Shown here: positions 18,410 to 26,639 of the stretch, piece by piece
Position numbering within the stretch: position 1 is the stretch's first letter
Layout: every line of letters begins with the position of its first letter
Assembly: GCA_937981575.1 (NCBI GenBank)
Contig: CALJNR010000043.1
Coordinates: forward strand, 1-64,000
DNA length: 64,000 nt
Origin: an uncultured Clostridia bacterium
Lineage (GTDB): Bacteria; Bacillota; Clostridia; Lachnospirales; Cellulosilyticaceae
Direction: 5' to 3'
Notes under the pieces: model-generated
Told to the model about the DNA's origin: nothing
The model's database searches: none
The model's input: the letters and a program-made list of their open reading frames with translations, nothing else
Translations under genes and position numbers: made by a program

Positions 18410-21400
18410 ATGCCGTGGACTAAACCTCAGCAAGCAGCTATTGATAAAAGAAATGCGGATATATTAGTCTCTGCAGCTGCCGGATCAGGAAAAACAGCTG
18501 TTCTTACTGAAAGGGTTATTCAGCGTATAATGGGAAAAAATCAAGAAGACCCTATTCAAATTGATCGTTTTTTAATTGTAACGTTTACAAGTGCAGCTGC
18601 CAATGAGATGAAAGAACGTATAACCAATAAACTTTCAGAACAAATGATGCTGCTTCAAGAACAGGAATTATGTGAAGCTGAGCGCATAGCTGCAGCTGAA
18701 AAAACAGCATATCTTCAAAAACAAATTGCATTGATTCAAACAGCTTCAATTTCTACGATTCATTCTTTTTGCCTTAAAGTCATTAAAACCTATTTTCATA
18801 AGCTGAATATTGATCCTAATATTAAAGTAGCAGCAGAAGCTGAACTAATGATTATGAAGATGGATATTTTGCAGGAGATCATAGAACAAAAATTTGAGGA
18901 AGAAGATGAGGATTTTCTTAAAGTTGCAGAAGGCTATGGAAGTGTTCATGGCATGACTGCTTTGGCTGGGCTCATTCTTGATATCCATACTTTTATCAAA
19001 AGCACTCCCTTCCCTGAAGTATGGCTGGATGAAAAGGTAGACATGCTGCTTAGGCCGTATGATGAGCTGGAGGCCATGCCGTGGTCAAAGGCTATCAAGG
19101 GATATATACTTAGTGAACTTAGAGATCTGGAAGTCTTATATCAAGAAGCGAAAGCATTATGCAAGAGACCTAATGGTCCAGAACTTTACAGCAGTGTACT
19201 AGAGGATGATTTGCAGCAGTTAGCTCCCCTTTTAAACAAAGAGGTACTTGATGAAATGATCCAGGGTATTCAAAAAATGCAGTTTGCGAATCTTCCTAGG
19301 AAAAAGCAGGAATGCGATGAAGGACTTAAAGAAAGAGTCAAGGCTTACCGTAATTTAGCGAAAGATACAATTAAGGGTCTGCAGGATGATTTGATTTTTC
19401 TAAATGATGAAAAGGTTGTTTCTCAGCTGCCCAAAGCTGGAATGCTGATGCAGAGCCTTTCAAGATTAATCAAAGAGTTTGAGTTTAAATATCAGGAAGC
19501 TAAACAAAGTGCAGGAATAGTTGATTACAGTGATTTGGAACATTTATGCATGAAAGTATTGATAGAACCTCAATATGATGAAAATGGGAGGTTTATGGGA
19601 ATTAGGTATACAGATGCTGCCAGAGAATTAAGCCACTTTTACAAAGAGGTTTATATCGATGAATATCAAGACAGCAATACAGTTCAGGAAATGATTTTAA
19701 GTGCTGTTGCACAGGCTGGCATGCAGGAAGTACCAACACGCTTTATGGTAGGAGACATGAAGCAAAGTATTTACAGATTCAGGCTGGCGAATCCAAGCAT
19801 TTTTGCAGAAAAATATGAAACATGGCCAAAAGAGCAGTCTGTAAGTAGTGAGAGTGAACAAGTATGTATTGATTTATCTCAAAATTTCAGAAGCCGCTCC
19901 AATCTATTAGATGGCATTAATGAAATCTTCGAGCAGATTATGAGTAAGTCAGTAGGAGAATTAACTTATGATGAGTATGCAGCCTTAAAAGTAGGTAATG
20001 AATATCAAGCAGACGGCGCAGAAAGCATTTCCCCTAGGGATATAGCAGATGGAATAGAACTTCATATTTTGGAAACAACAGGCAAAATAGGTGAGGAAGA
20101 AATGAATGAAGAGGGAGGCAAAGACATAGAAGACCTTAAATCAGCGGAACTAGAAGCGATGATGAGCGCGGAGCTTATTCATAGACTGCTGAAAGGAGAG
20201 GCTAATCCCACACATTTACTGGATAATGAAACAAAAATCTATAGAAAGATAGAACCGAGGGATATTGTTATTCTCTTAAGATCTACTAAAAGTAAAGCAT
20301 CGGTTTATGAAAATGCACTTTTAGCAAAAGGGATATCAGCTTATGCGGATGTAAGCAGCAGCTTTTTCGATGCCCTTGAAATTCAGACGATTCTTTCGCT
20401 TATTAAAATCATTGACAATCCCTTACAGGATATACCGCTTCTTACGGTACTGCGTTCACCAATAGTAGGGGCAAGCTATGATGATCTTGTCAGAATAAGA
20501 AAAGGGATGGAGAAGGGGCCTTACTATGAAGCGTTAAAGGCATACTGTGAGCAAGAAGATGCCAAAGATAATATTAAGCATTTTATGGATCAGCTTTACA
20601 CTTATCGTGAACTGAGCAATCAGCTTACAATCGAAGAACTTATTGCTAAAGTATATGTAGAAACAGGGTATTATAGATATGTTATGATGCTTCCGACGGG
20701 GATGAAAAAGAAAGCAAACTTGGAGCTCTTAAAAAAGTATGCTGGAGAATTTGAAAGAAATCAAACCGGAGGACTGTTTTGTTTTATTCAGTACCTTGAT
20801 AAACTAAGGGAAAATTCAGACTCTTTAGGAGAAGCTAAGCTAGTTGGAGATAATGAAAACTTAGTAAGGATTATGAGTATTCATAAAAGCAAAGGGTTAG
20901 AATTTGGCATTGTATTTTTATGTGATACGGCTAAAAAATTTAATCATAGTGACAGTATAAAGAATGTACTGCTTCATAGCGACTTGGGGCTGGCACCCGA
21001 TTTTTTGGATACCACCCATCATGTAAGATATCCTACTTTTCCTAAGATAGCAGTCAGAAATCAAGTTATTATGGAAAATATTTCTGAAGAAATGCGTGTT
21101 CTTTATGTTGCCCTGACTCGCGCAAAAGAAAAATTGTTTATTACAGGAACCGTTGCAGATTTTACACAAAAAGCTAAAAGTTGGAGTCTGTTCGCTGTTA
21201 GGAATAAAAAAGAAATACTTCCTCTTGGAGTTAAAAAAGCTGGTTCTTATCTGAACTGGATAGGCATGAGCTTATTTGCCCATCCAGATGGATCAGCCAT
21301 TAGAGAAGCCGCCGAGGCAGACTTGAATTACAGATTAGAAGGCCGTTCAAAATGGGCGCTTGTATTGTGGAATAAGGCTGATTTGGTAGCGCACAGCTTT

Positions 21401-22180
21401 TCGGCGGCAAAGCCAAGAATTGATCAAAAAGGACTTTTTGACAGCTGGGATGTCCATGGCACTTATAGTCCGCATAAAAAAGATATCTATGAGCGCCTGT
21501 CCTTTAAGTATCCACATCACAGGGCGGTTAACTTGCCCACAAAACTTTCTGTTTCGGAAATTAATGACAAAGATCAGCAAGGGATTGAGCTTTCACTGTC
21601 TGAAAAACCCAGTGATCCACAGAGAATACCAGACTTTATGAACGATGACTCTCATCTGCAGGGGGCGAGACGAGGAACACTTATCCACAGCGTTTTCGAG
21701 CATTTGGATTTTTCAACTTATAGAACACAGGAAGCAATAACTGAAAAGATTGGATGTTTAGTCTATGAAAATATAATTCAAGAAGAAGTGCTTAAAGTAA
21801 TAGATGTTAACAGACTGGTACAGGTGGCAAATTCCGAAATGGCAGAACGTATGAGGAAGGCAAAATATGTCTGGAAAGAAAAACAATTTGTTTATTTAGC
21901 CGAGGCTGATACGATTAATCAGGAATACCCAGAAGATGAACATATTCTGATACAAGGCGTAATTGATACTTTATTTATTGAAGAAGACGGCATTGTTATT
22001 ATTGATTATAAGTCGGATTATATCGCTGGAGATGAGGTAGAAAGTGATATAAATCGTATCAAGGAAAAATACAAGAGACAGCTTGAAATATATGGACAGG
22101 CCATTGGTCAGATTACAGGAATGCCGATTAAAGAAAAATATATTTATCTTTATCATATTAATAAGTGGATTTGTTTGTGA
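18410..22180 (+). CDS. addA: ATP-dependent helicase/nuclease AddA
   Basis: UvrD-type 3'-5' helicase and nuclease subunit of AddAB. The 1256-aa protein shows Walker A SAAAGSGKTAVL at about 21-32 and motif Ia TFTSAAANEM. Walker B is IDEYQDSNTVQE near 415, motif III is VGDMKQSIYRFR, and motif VI is YVALTRAKEKLF near 900. The C-terminal RecB nuclease is near 1170-1210 (GVIDTLF, IIDYKSDY). AGAAAGGAG lies within the end of addB and the ATG follows its stop codon directly. Recognition of a Chi-like site is expected from the family, but the sequence gives no clue to which. Confidence 0.97.
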   Translation: MPWTKPQQAAIDKRNADILVSAAAGSGKTAVLTERVIQRIMGKNQEDPIQIDRFLIVTFTSAAANEMKERITNKLSEQMMLLQEQELCEAERIAAAEKTAYLQKQIALIQTASISTIHSFCLKVIKTYFHKLNIDPNIKVAAEAELMIMKMDILQEIIEQKFEEEDEDFLKVAEGYGSVHGMTALAGLILDIHTFIKSTPFPEVWLDEKVDMLLRPYDELEAMPWSKAIKGYILSELRDLEVLYQEAKALCKRPNGPELYSSVLEDDLQQLAPLLNKEVLDEMIQGIQKMQFANLPRKKQECDEGLKERVKAYRNLAKDTIKGLQDDLIFLNDEKVVSQLPKAGMLMQSLSRLIKEFEFKYQEAKQSAGIVDYSDLEHLCMKVLIEPQYDENGRFMGIRYTDAARELSHFYKEVYIDEYQDSNTVQEMILSAVAQAGMQEVPTRFMVGDMKQSIYRFRLANPSIFAEKYETWPKEQSVSSESEQVCIDLSQNFRSRSNLLDGINEIFEQIMSKSVGELTYDEYAALKVGNEYQADGAESISPRDIADGIELHILETTGKIGEEEMNEEGGKDIEDLKSAELEAMMSAELIHRLLKGEANPTHLLDNETKIYRKIEPRDIVILLRSTKSKASVYENALLAKGISAYADVSSSFFDALEIQTILSLIKIIDNPLQDIPLLTVLRSPIVGASYDDLVRIRKGMEKGPYYEALKAYCEQEDAKDNIKHFMDQLYTYRELSNQLTIEELIAKVYVETGYYRYVMMLPTGMKKKANLELLKKYAGEFERNQTGGLFCFIQYLDKLRENSDSLGEAKLVGDNENLVRIMSIHKSKGLEFGIVFLCDTAKKFNHSDSIKNVLLHSDLGLAPDFLDTTHHVRYPTFPKIAVRNQVIMENISEEMRVLYVALTRAKEKLFITGTVADFTQKAKSWSLFAVRNKKEILPLGVKKAGSYLNWIGMSLFAHPDGSAIREAAEADLNYRLEGRSKWALVLWNKADLVAHSFSAAKPRIDQKGLFDSWDVHGTYSPHKKDIYERLSFKYPHHRAVNLPTKLSVSEINDKDQQGIELSLSEKPSDPQRIPDFMNDDSHLQGARRGTLIHSVFEHLDFSTYRTQEAITEKIGCLVYENIIQEEVLKVIDVNRLVQVANSEMAERMRKAKYVWKEKQFVYLAEADTINQEYPEDEHILIQGVIDTLFIEEDGIVIIDYKSDYIAGDEVESDINRIKEKYKRQLEIYGQAIGQITGMPIKEKYIYLYHINKWICL

Positions 22181-22186
22181 CAGAGC

Positions 22187-22236
22187 ATATAAAATAGTGG
22201 TTACTCATGTAAGGTTGAGTAACCACTATTTTATAT
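22187..22236. terminator. Bidirectional terminator between addA and the CotE-like gene
   Basis: A perfect 21-bp stem (arms 22187-22207 and 22216-22236) has an 8-base loop and A/T tails on both sides. It sits between convergent stop codons. Confidence 0.9.
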
Positions 22237-22249
22237 TTCTAGTGATGTA

Positions 22250-23806
22250 TTAAGGGGTAAACGAATAATCTGTTCGGATGATCTGTTCCAGGGCGTTAAT
22301 ATCTCTTGCAGCCAGTGACATGCTTTGGGCAAGAATATTGGCTGTGTCCATAGCCGCCTGCCAGGAGAATATGCCGCCTAGGCAGTTTTCACGGATGTAC
22401 TGCCCTTTGTAGTAAATGGAGATTGGATTGTCATAGGAATAAACAAAGCTACCATCAGGGCCCACAATATAAGGGGCTCTTGCCACTCTGTCAAAACGAA
22501 CGGTATAGCCTTGAACATTGAGATAATTTCTGCGAATATCATCAAAGGTTCTGGTACTTGTCGCTCCATATCTTCCGTAGAATGGAATACCCATAAGAAT
22601 TTTATGAGATGGCATGCCTGCAGCAGTAAGATTGCGAACCTGAGTATCTACGCTGGTAAGGCCAAGGGACATATCAGATGGAAAAAGATTTGACTGATGA
22701 GTGGCAGCAGTTACTCCGGTTTCTCCTGCGTTAAAGTCATAAGCCATCAGGTTAAAATAATTAATAAGAGGAGCGATTCGGCTGATTTGTACATTATTAA
22801 TGTAAGATCGGTCACCCGTTCCTGCTACTGTAATCCATTTATCAGGACCTAAAACATCACGGAGTGCAGTAATGAGCAGGGTAAAGTTTTCGGTATCTTG
22901 AGGCCTTGATATAATACCTGCAACACTGCTGCCGGGATACTCCCAATCTAGATCTATGCCGTCAAGCTCATATTCATTCACCCATCGCCTTGCTTCACGG
23001 GCAAAATTATATCTGGAAGTGGGTGTCAGGGCTGCATCAGAAAAACCCTCTGCTCCCCAGCCGCCAATAGCCATAAGTACTTTCAGATTGGGATTAATAG
23101 ATTTTAACCCAACAAGATCTCTTAAGTATCTTGGAGAATAGGCTTCAAAAGTTCCATCAGGACGTATCAGCGCAAAGGCATAAATTGCAAAGTCTAGCAG
23201 ATTTGGATCAACATGTATAGGATTGCCTAATATATATTCCCCAACAAGAGGTGTAGTTACAGGACAATTAGGATTTGCAGGGGCTGAGGCTGCCTGAGAG
23301 GCGGTAGGTGCAGCGGCGCGATAATTATTTTGAAGCGTGGCTAGATTTTTGAGAAGATCACTTATTTGTGTAGGGCCTAAAGCAGTATAATTATAGGATT
23401 TTACTGATGTTTGATCAGGAGAGACGATATAAAAATGTATAGTACCACTACGAGAAGAATCTGAAGGGCATTCATTATTTATGCAACGGGTGACAGTTCC
23501 CTTGCGATCATCTATGATAGGATAAGGGACTGTATTAACATGATTTCTGGCAGCAGAATAAAGCCATGGCAGGTGACTTGCATTTCGGTCGGTACTAATA
23601 CCTAAAAGCTGAGCACCTAGTTTAGAAAAGTCTTTATTAGCTTTCATGAGTGTTAGAAACTCATTGCGGCGGTTCGTATTAAATTCGCCAGGATTGCAAA
23701 AAAGAACCACCCATTTTCCGGCATAATCAGAAAGATTAATAAGACCATGGGTGCTTGCAGCAGTAAAGGCAAGGGATTTATCCCCTGCTTTCGGCATGTT
23801 ACTCAT
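22250..23806 (-). CDS. cotE: Peroxiredoxin-like / GH18 chitinase fusion, CotE-type spore coat protein
   Basis: 518-aa protein joining two domains. Residues 5-160 resemble an AhpC/TSA peroxiredoxin (AGDKSLAFTA, WVVLFCNPGEFNTN, LLGISTD, PYPIIDD). Residues 185-515 form a GH18 barrel with the catalytic motif DGIDLDWEYP at about 278-287, and YNFNAGETG-type and SWQAAMD strands. This order is that of the Clostridioides difficile coat protein CotE, which acts on chitin or mucin. The peroxidatic Cys is absent: the usual TxxC position holds Arg, although a Cys occurs earlier in LFCNP. There is no signal peptide, as expected for a coat protein made in the mother cell. AGGAG precedes the ATG. Coat location is inferred from architecture and neighbours; the symbol follows the C. 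difficile gene. Confidence 0.85.
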   Translation of the reverse strand: MSNMPKAGDKSLAFTAASTHGLINLSDYAGKWVVLFCNPGEFNTNRRNEFLTLMKANKDFSKLGAQLLGISTDRNASHLPWLYSAARNHVNTVPYPIIDDRKGTVTRCINNECPSDSSRSGTIHFYIVSPDQTSVKSYNYTALGPTQISDLLKNLATLQNNYRAAAPTASQAASAPANPNCPVTTPLVGEYILGNPIHVDPNLLDFAIYAFALIRPDGTFEAYSPRYLRDLVGLKSINPNLKVLMAIGGWGAEGFSDAALTPTSRYNFAREARRWVNEYELDGIDLDWEYPGSSVAGIISRPQDTENFTLLITALRDVLGPDKWITVAGTGDRSYINNVQISRIAPLINYFNLMAYDFNAGETGVTAATHQSNLFPSDMSLGLTSVDTQVRNLTAAGMPSHKILMGIPFYGRYGATSTRTFDDIRRNYLNVQGYTVRFDRVARAPYIVGPDGSFVYSYDNPISIYYKGQYIRENCLGGIFSWQAAMDTANILAQSMSLAARDINALEQIIRTDYSFTP

Positions 23807-24000
23807 ATTTAATCACTCCTTAATAAGTATTCACTTGGACAAAATACAGGCATCTATAGTAAAAGAATATCACTTATTTTTATACTATTCTTAAAGTAGT
23901 GATAATATGATATTTTAACGTAATAATCACAAGCTGTATAGATAATTATTCTATAATATAAATAAAATAGAAGTCAGTAGGAAAAAATAGCTAAATCATA

Positions 24001-24028
24001 TTGACAAAACGAAAAAAAGAGGTACTAT
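24001..24028 (+). promoter_or_regulatory. Sigma-A promoter of ddh
   Basis: TTGACA (24001-24006), a 16-base spacer and TACTAT (24023-24028) lie about 95 bases upstream of ddh. An inverted repeat starts directly after the -10. Confidence 0.75.
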
Positions 24029-24029
24029 T

Positions 24030-24055
24030 ATAGTAGTACTATTTAATACTACTAT
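24030..24055 (+). promoter_or_regulatory. Operator-like inverted repeat at the ddh promoter
   Basis: ATAGTAGTA (24030-24038) and TACTACTAT (24047-24055) are perfect complements separated by 8 bases, immediately downstream of the -10. A GTACTA/TAGTAC dyad overlaps the left arm. The placement suits a repressor site covering the transcription start. The regulator is unknown. Confidence 0.5.
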
Positions 24056-24121
24056 GTTGGAGTAGAACAAAGCAGTTCATTAAAAGTACGGTATTTATAG
24101 GAGTACAAAAGGAGGAGTAGT

Positions 24122-25117
24122 GTGAGTATACGTAGTATAAGAGTAGGGATTGTTGGATATGGAAATATTGGCCGTGGCGTAGAGGCCGCAATCCAACAAA
24201 ATCCAGATATGGAATTAGCAGCTGTATTTACAAGACGTGCACCTGAAAGTGTGCAGGTTCATACGGCGGGGGTTAAGGTATTAGCACTTGATGAAGCTGT
24301 AAATTATACAGACAGCATTGATGTCATGATCCTTTGCGGAGGTTCTGCAACAGACCTTCCAGTTCAAGGACCAGAAATTGCAAAATTATTTAATACGATC
24401 GATAGCTTTGATACCCATGCCAAAATACCGGAATATTATAAAGCTGTAAATGATTCGGCAATAGCTTCAGGAAAAACAAGCATTATTTCTGTAGGCTGGG
24501 ATCCGGGATTATTTTCTATGATCCGTATGATGTCAGGGGCTATTTTACCAGTAGGTAATGACTATACCTTCTGGGGAAAAGGTGTAAGCCAAGGGCATTC
24601 AGATGCAATCAGAAGAGTAGCGGGCGTAAAAAATGCTGTCCAGTATACTATTCCAATTGAAAAAGCTGTGGAAAGTGTAAGAAATGGTGAAAATCCTGAA
24701 CTTTCAACACGCGCAAAGCATCTTAGAGAATGCTTTGTTGTCCCTCAAGAAGGTGCTAATCTGCAAGATATTGAATCAGCTATTAAAAATATGCCAAATT
24801 ACTTTGCGGATTACGATACGGTAGTTCATTTTATCAGTGAAGAAGAACTTAAAGAGAAACATTCTAAAATGCCTCATGGCGGTTTTGTATTCAGAAGCGG
24901 AGTAACTGGATATGAAGAAGAGAATAAACATATTATTGAATTTTCTCTTAAGCTTGATAGTAATCCAGAATTTACAGCAAATGTATTGGTTGCATATGCA
25001 AGAGCTGCTGTAAGAATGAATAAAGAAGGCATTAAAGGTGCAAAAACTGTATTTGATGTGCCACTTTCTTACTTATCATCTAAACCAGAAAGCCAGCTTA
25101 TCAAAGAATTATTATAA
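24122..25117 (+). CDS. ddh: meso-Diaminopimelate dehydrogenase
   Basis: NADPH-dependent single-step conversion of tetrahydrodipicolinate and ammonia to meso-diaminopimelate, for lysine and peptidoglycan. The 331-aa length is slightly above the usual 320-326. The Rossmann motif VGIVGYGNIGRGVE is at about 8-21. Substrate-site sequences include CGGSATDLP, the SIDSFDTH segment (seen as TIDSFDTHAKIPEYY near 92), SVGWDPGLFSM near 122, and KGVSQGHSDAIRR near 152. The start is GTG after GGAGGAG. It is monocistronic. The pathway assignment rests on family identity; the other dap genes are outside the window. Confidence 0.95.
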   Translation: MSIRSIRVGIVGYGNIGRGVEAAIQQNPDMELAAVFTRRAPESVQVHTAGVKVLALDEAVNYTDSIDVMILCGGSATDLPVQGPEIAKLFNTIDSFDTHAKIPEYYKAVNDSAIASGKTSIISVGWDPGLFSMIRMMSGAILPVGNDYTFWGKGVSQGHSDAIRRVAGVKNAVQYTIPIEKAVESVRNGENPELSTRAKHLRECFVVPQEGANLQDIESAIKNMPNYFADYDTVVHFISEEELKEKHSKMPHGGFVFRSGVTGYEEENKHIIEFSLKLDSNPEFTANVLVAYARAAVRMNKEGIKGAKTVFDVPLSYLSSKPESQLIKELL

Positions 25118-25126
25118 AAATATATA

Positions 25127-25175
25127 AAAAATCCCTTTTTTAAAAGCAGATTGAGCTTTTAAAAAAGGGATTTTT
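25127..25175 (+). terminator. Terminator of ddh
   Basis: A 21-bp stem (AAAAATCCC...AAAAGC with its complement) ends in T5. Confidence 0.9.
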
Positions 25176-25279
25176 AGTTGATAAACAAATAATTTGGCCG
25201 GCTATTTAATTTTATGAGTAAATAGCGTATAATAAAATGGTATTCACACTACTAATATGCAAAAAAATGGGGGCTAGAA

Positions 25280-26101
25280 ATGAAAAAGCGAATATTTTTA
25301 GTGATAAATATCATTATCATATATATAATCAGCAGCATAACAGTTATGGGAGAGAATAATGTAGATTTTTATTCAAGAGATAATCCTTATTATGTTTTAG
25401 TTAATAAACAGAATGCTTTAGGAAAAGAATATAAACCCAAGGATCTTATGATTCCTAACGTGAGGTTTTTAGAAAAAGGAGTATTGGAGAAAAAGTTTAT
25501 GCAGAGAACTGCAGCTAGTCATCTTGAGACAATGTTTAATAGTGCTGCAAAAGACAACATTCATTTAGTAGCCCTATCAGGGTATCGGTCTTATCAGCGT
25601 CAAAATACAATTTATAATAGTAACTTGAAAAAATACGGACAAGCTTATACCGATAGTGTCAGTGCTAAACCAGGACATAGCGAGCATCAAACAGGACTGG
25701 CAATGGACATTTCGGCAAAATCAGCAGGATACAGCTTAACTCAGCGTTTTGGATTGACCAAAGAAGGGAAATGGCTTGCAGATAATGCCCATCACTATGG
25801 ATATATCATAAGATATCAAAAAGGCAAAGAGCATATCACTGGATATACCTATGAACCCTGGCATATAAGATATGTAGGAAAAGAACTTGCGAGCTATTTA
25901 TACATAAATAAACTGACGCTGGAAGAAGCAGAGCCTTACTTTATTCAAGCTGAGCTGATCCAGAAAAATACTAATAAAAGCACAATGCCTGACGAAGTGA
26001 ATAATCAGAAAGAAGATACTGAAGAAATGAGTAGCAGCATGCAGCAAATAACAAGCAGCATATTTTTAGATGAGAGGGCTAAAAGTGTAGATAGTCAGTA
26101 G
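25280..26101 (+). CDS. VanY-type D-Ala-D-Ala carboxypeptidase
   Basis: Zinc peptidase of the LAS family that removes the terminal D-Ala of peptidoglycan stems. The 273-aa precursor has an N-terminal hydrophobic segment (5-24) acting as a signal or anchor. The VanY domain covers about 85-215: SGYRSYQRQ near 98, metal ligands in SEHQTGLAMDIS (His and Asp) near 138, and EPWHIRYVGKE with the third ligand near 197. The last 50 residues are a polar, low-complexity tail rich in Lys, Glu and Ser. It is a single gene on this strand. A housekeeping wall or spore-cortex role is more likely than vancomycin resistance, because no van genes are nearby. Confidence 0.92.
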   Translation: MKKRIFLVINIIIIYIISSITVMGENNVDFYSRDNPYYVLVNKQNALGKEYKPKDLMIPNVRFLEKGVLEKKFMQRTAASHLETMFNSAAKDNIHLVALSGYRSYQRQNTIYNSNLKKYGQAYTDSVSAKPGHSEHQTGLAMDISAKSAGYSLTQRFGLTKEGKWLADNAHHYGYIIRYQKGKEHITGYTYEPWHIRYVGKELASYLYINKLTLEEAEPYFIQAELIQKNTNKSTMPDEVNNQKEDTEEMSSSMQQITSSIFLDERAKSVDSQ

Positions 26102-26104
26102 AAA

Positions 26105-26139
26105 AAGAGAATATACAATAAGAGAATATACAATAAGAG
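26105..26139 (+). repeat. 15-bp direct tandem repeat after vanY-like gene
   Basis: AGAGAATATACAATA occurs twice in direct succession and is followed by AGAGA, starting a few bases after the stop codon. The 15-base period keeps the reading frame. Confidence 0.7.
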
Positions 26140-26333
26140 AAGTGAACGGATTACATGCAGGATATGTAAAAAATCAACCATTACATAAAGAGGAAGCTCT
26201 ATTAGTTATCAGACATAAAAATTACGGTCGAAGCAACTTGTAGTTCGAGAAATAGATGAAAAATTACAGAAAATAATAACAAAAATACAGAAATGTAATA
26301 TACTGGTAGTAAATAGGTTAATAGGTGATTTAT

Positions 26334-26588
26334 ATGCTTAAAGCAAGTTTTTGTAGTTTTAATTTTTGTGGGTCTAATACCATTCTTTTTTCAATGATTA
26401 TAGCGTTATTGCTTTCTGGAATGTTGGATAATGAAGAAAGGAAGTCTTTGGGGTCAGTACTGCTTACAGTTGGGCAGGTGCTTTTTATGGCGGGCATCAT
26501 TTGCGATCAGCAGGTAGTTAAAAAAGAAGCAGTGGCAGCAGAACCAGGATGTTTCCCTATACATCCTTATCATTACTATACAAATTAA
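26334..26588 (+). CDS. Small membrane protein, unknown function
   Basis: 84 aa. It has a Cys-containing N-terminus (CSFNFCGSN), two short hydrophobic stretches (about 15-30 and 43-58) and a polar tail ending in HPYHYYTN. AGGTGAT lies 5 bases before the ATG. A Tyr/His-rich tail is common in small spore-coat or spore-associated proteins, but this is only a resemblance. It is followed by a strong terminator shared with convergent htpG. I do not recognise the family. Confidence 0.6.
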   Translation: MLKASFCSFNFCGSNTILFSMIIALLLSGMLDNEERKSLGSVLLTVGQVLFMAGIICDQQVVKKEAVAAEPGCFPIHPYHYYTN

Positions 26589-26596
26589 AGCAAACT

Positions 26597-26624
26597 TAAA
26601 AAGGGCCATTTCGGCCCTTTTGTA
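26597..26624. terminator. Bidirectional terminator between the small membrane gene and htpG
   Basis: AAAAGGGCC pairs with GGCCCTTTT around ATTTC, with T-runs on both strands, between convergent genes. Confidence 0.9.
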
Positions 26625-26639
26625 TTGTTATCTTTATTT

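Noticed and set aside
21420-21641. ORF inside addA in another frame
   Set aside because: Overlaps a well-supported reading frame and has no ribosome site.
26150-26250. Separate small gene starting at GTG near 26144
   Set aside because: No ribosome site and no family match; it reads as an in-frame continuation of the vanY-like gene, reported only as a finding.
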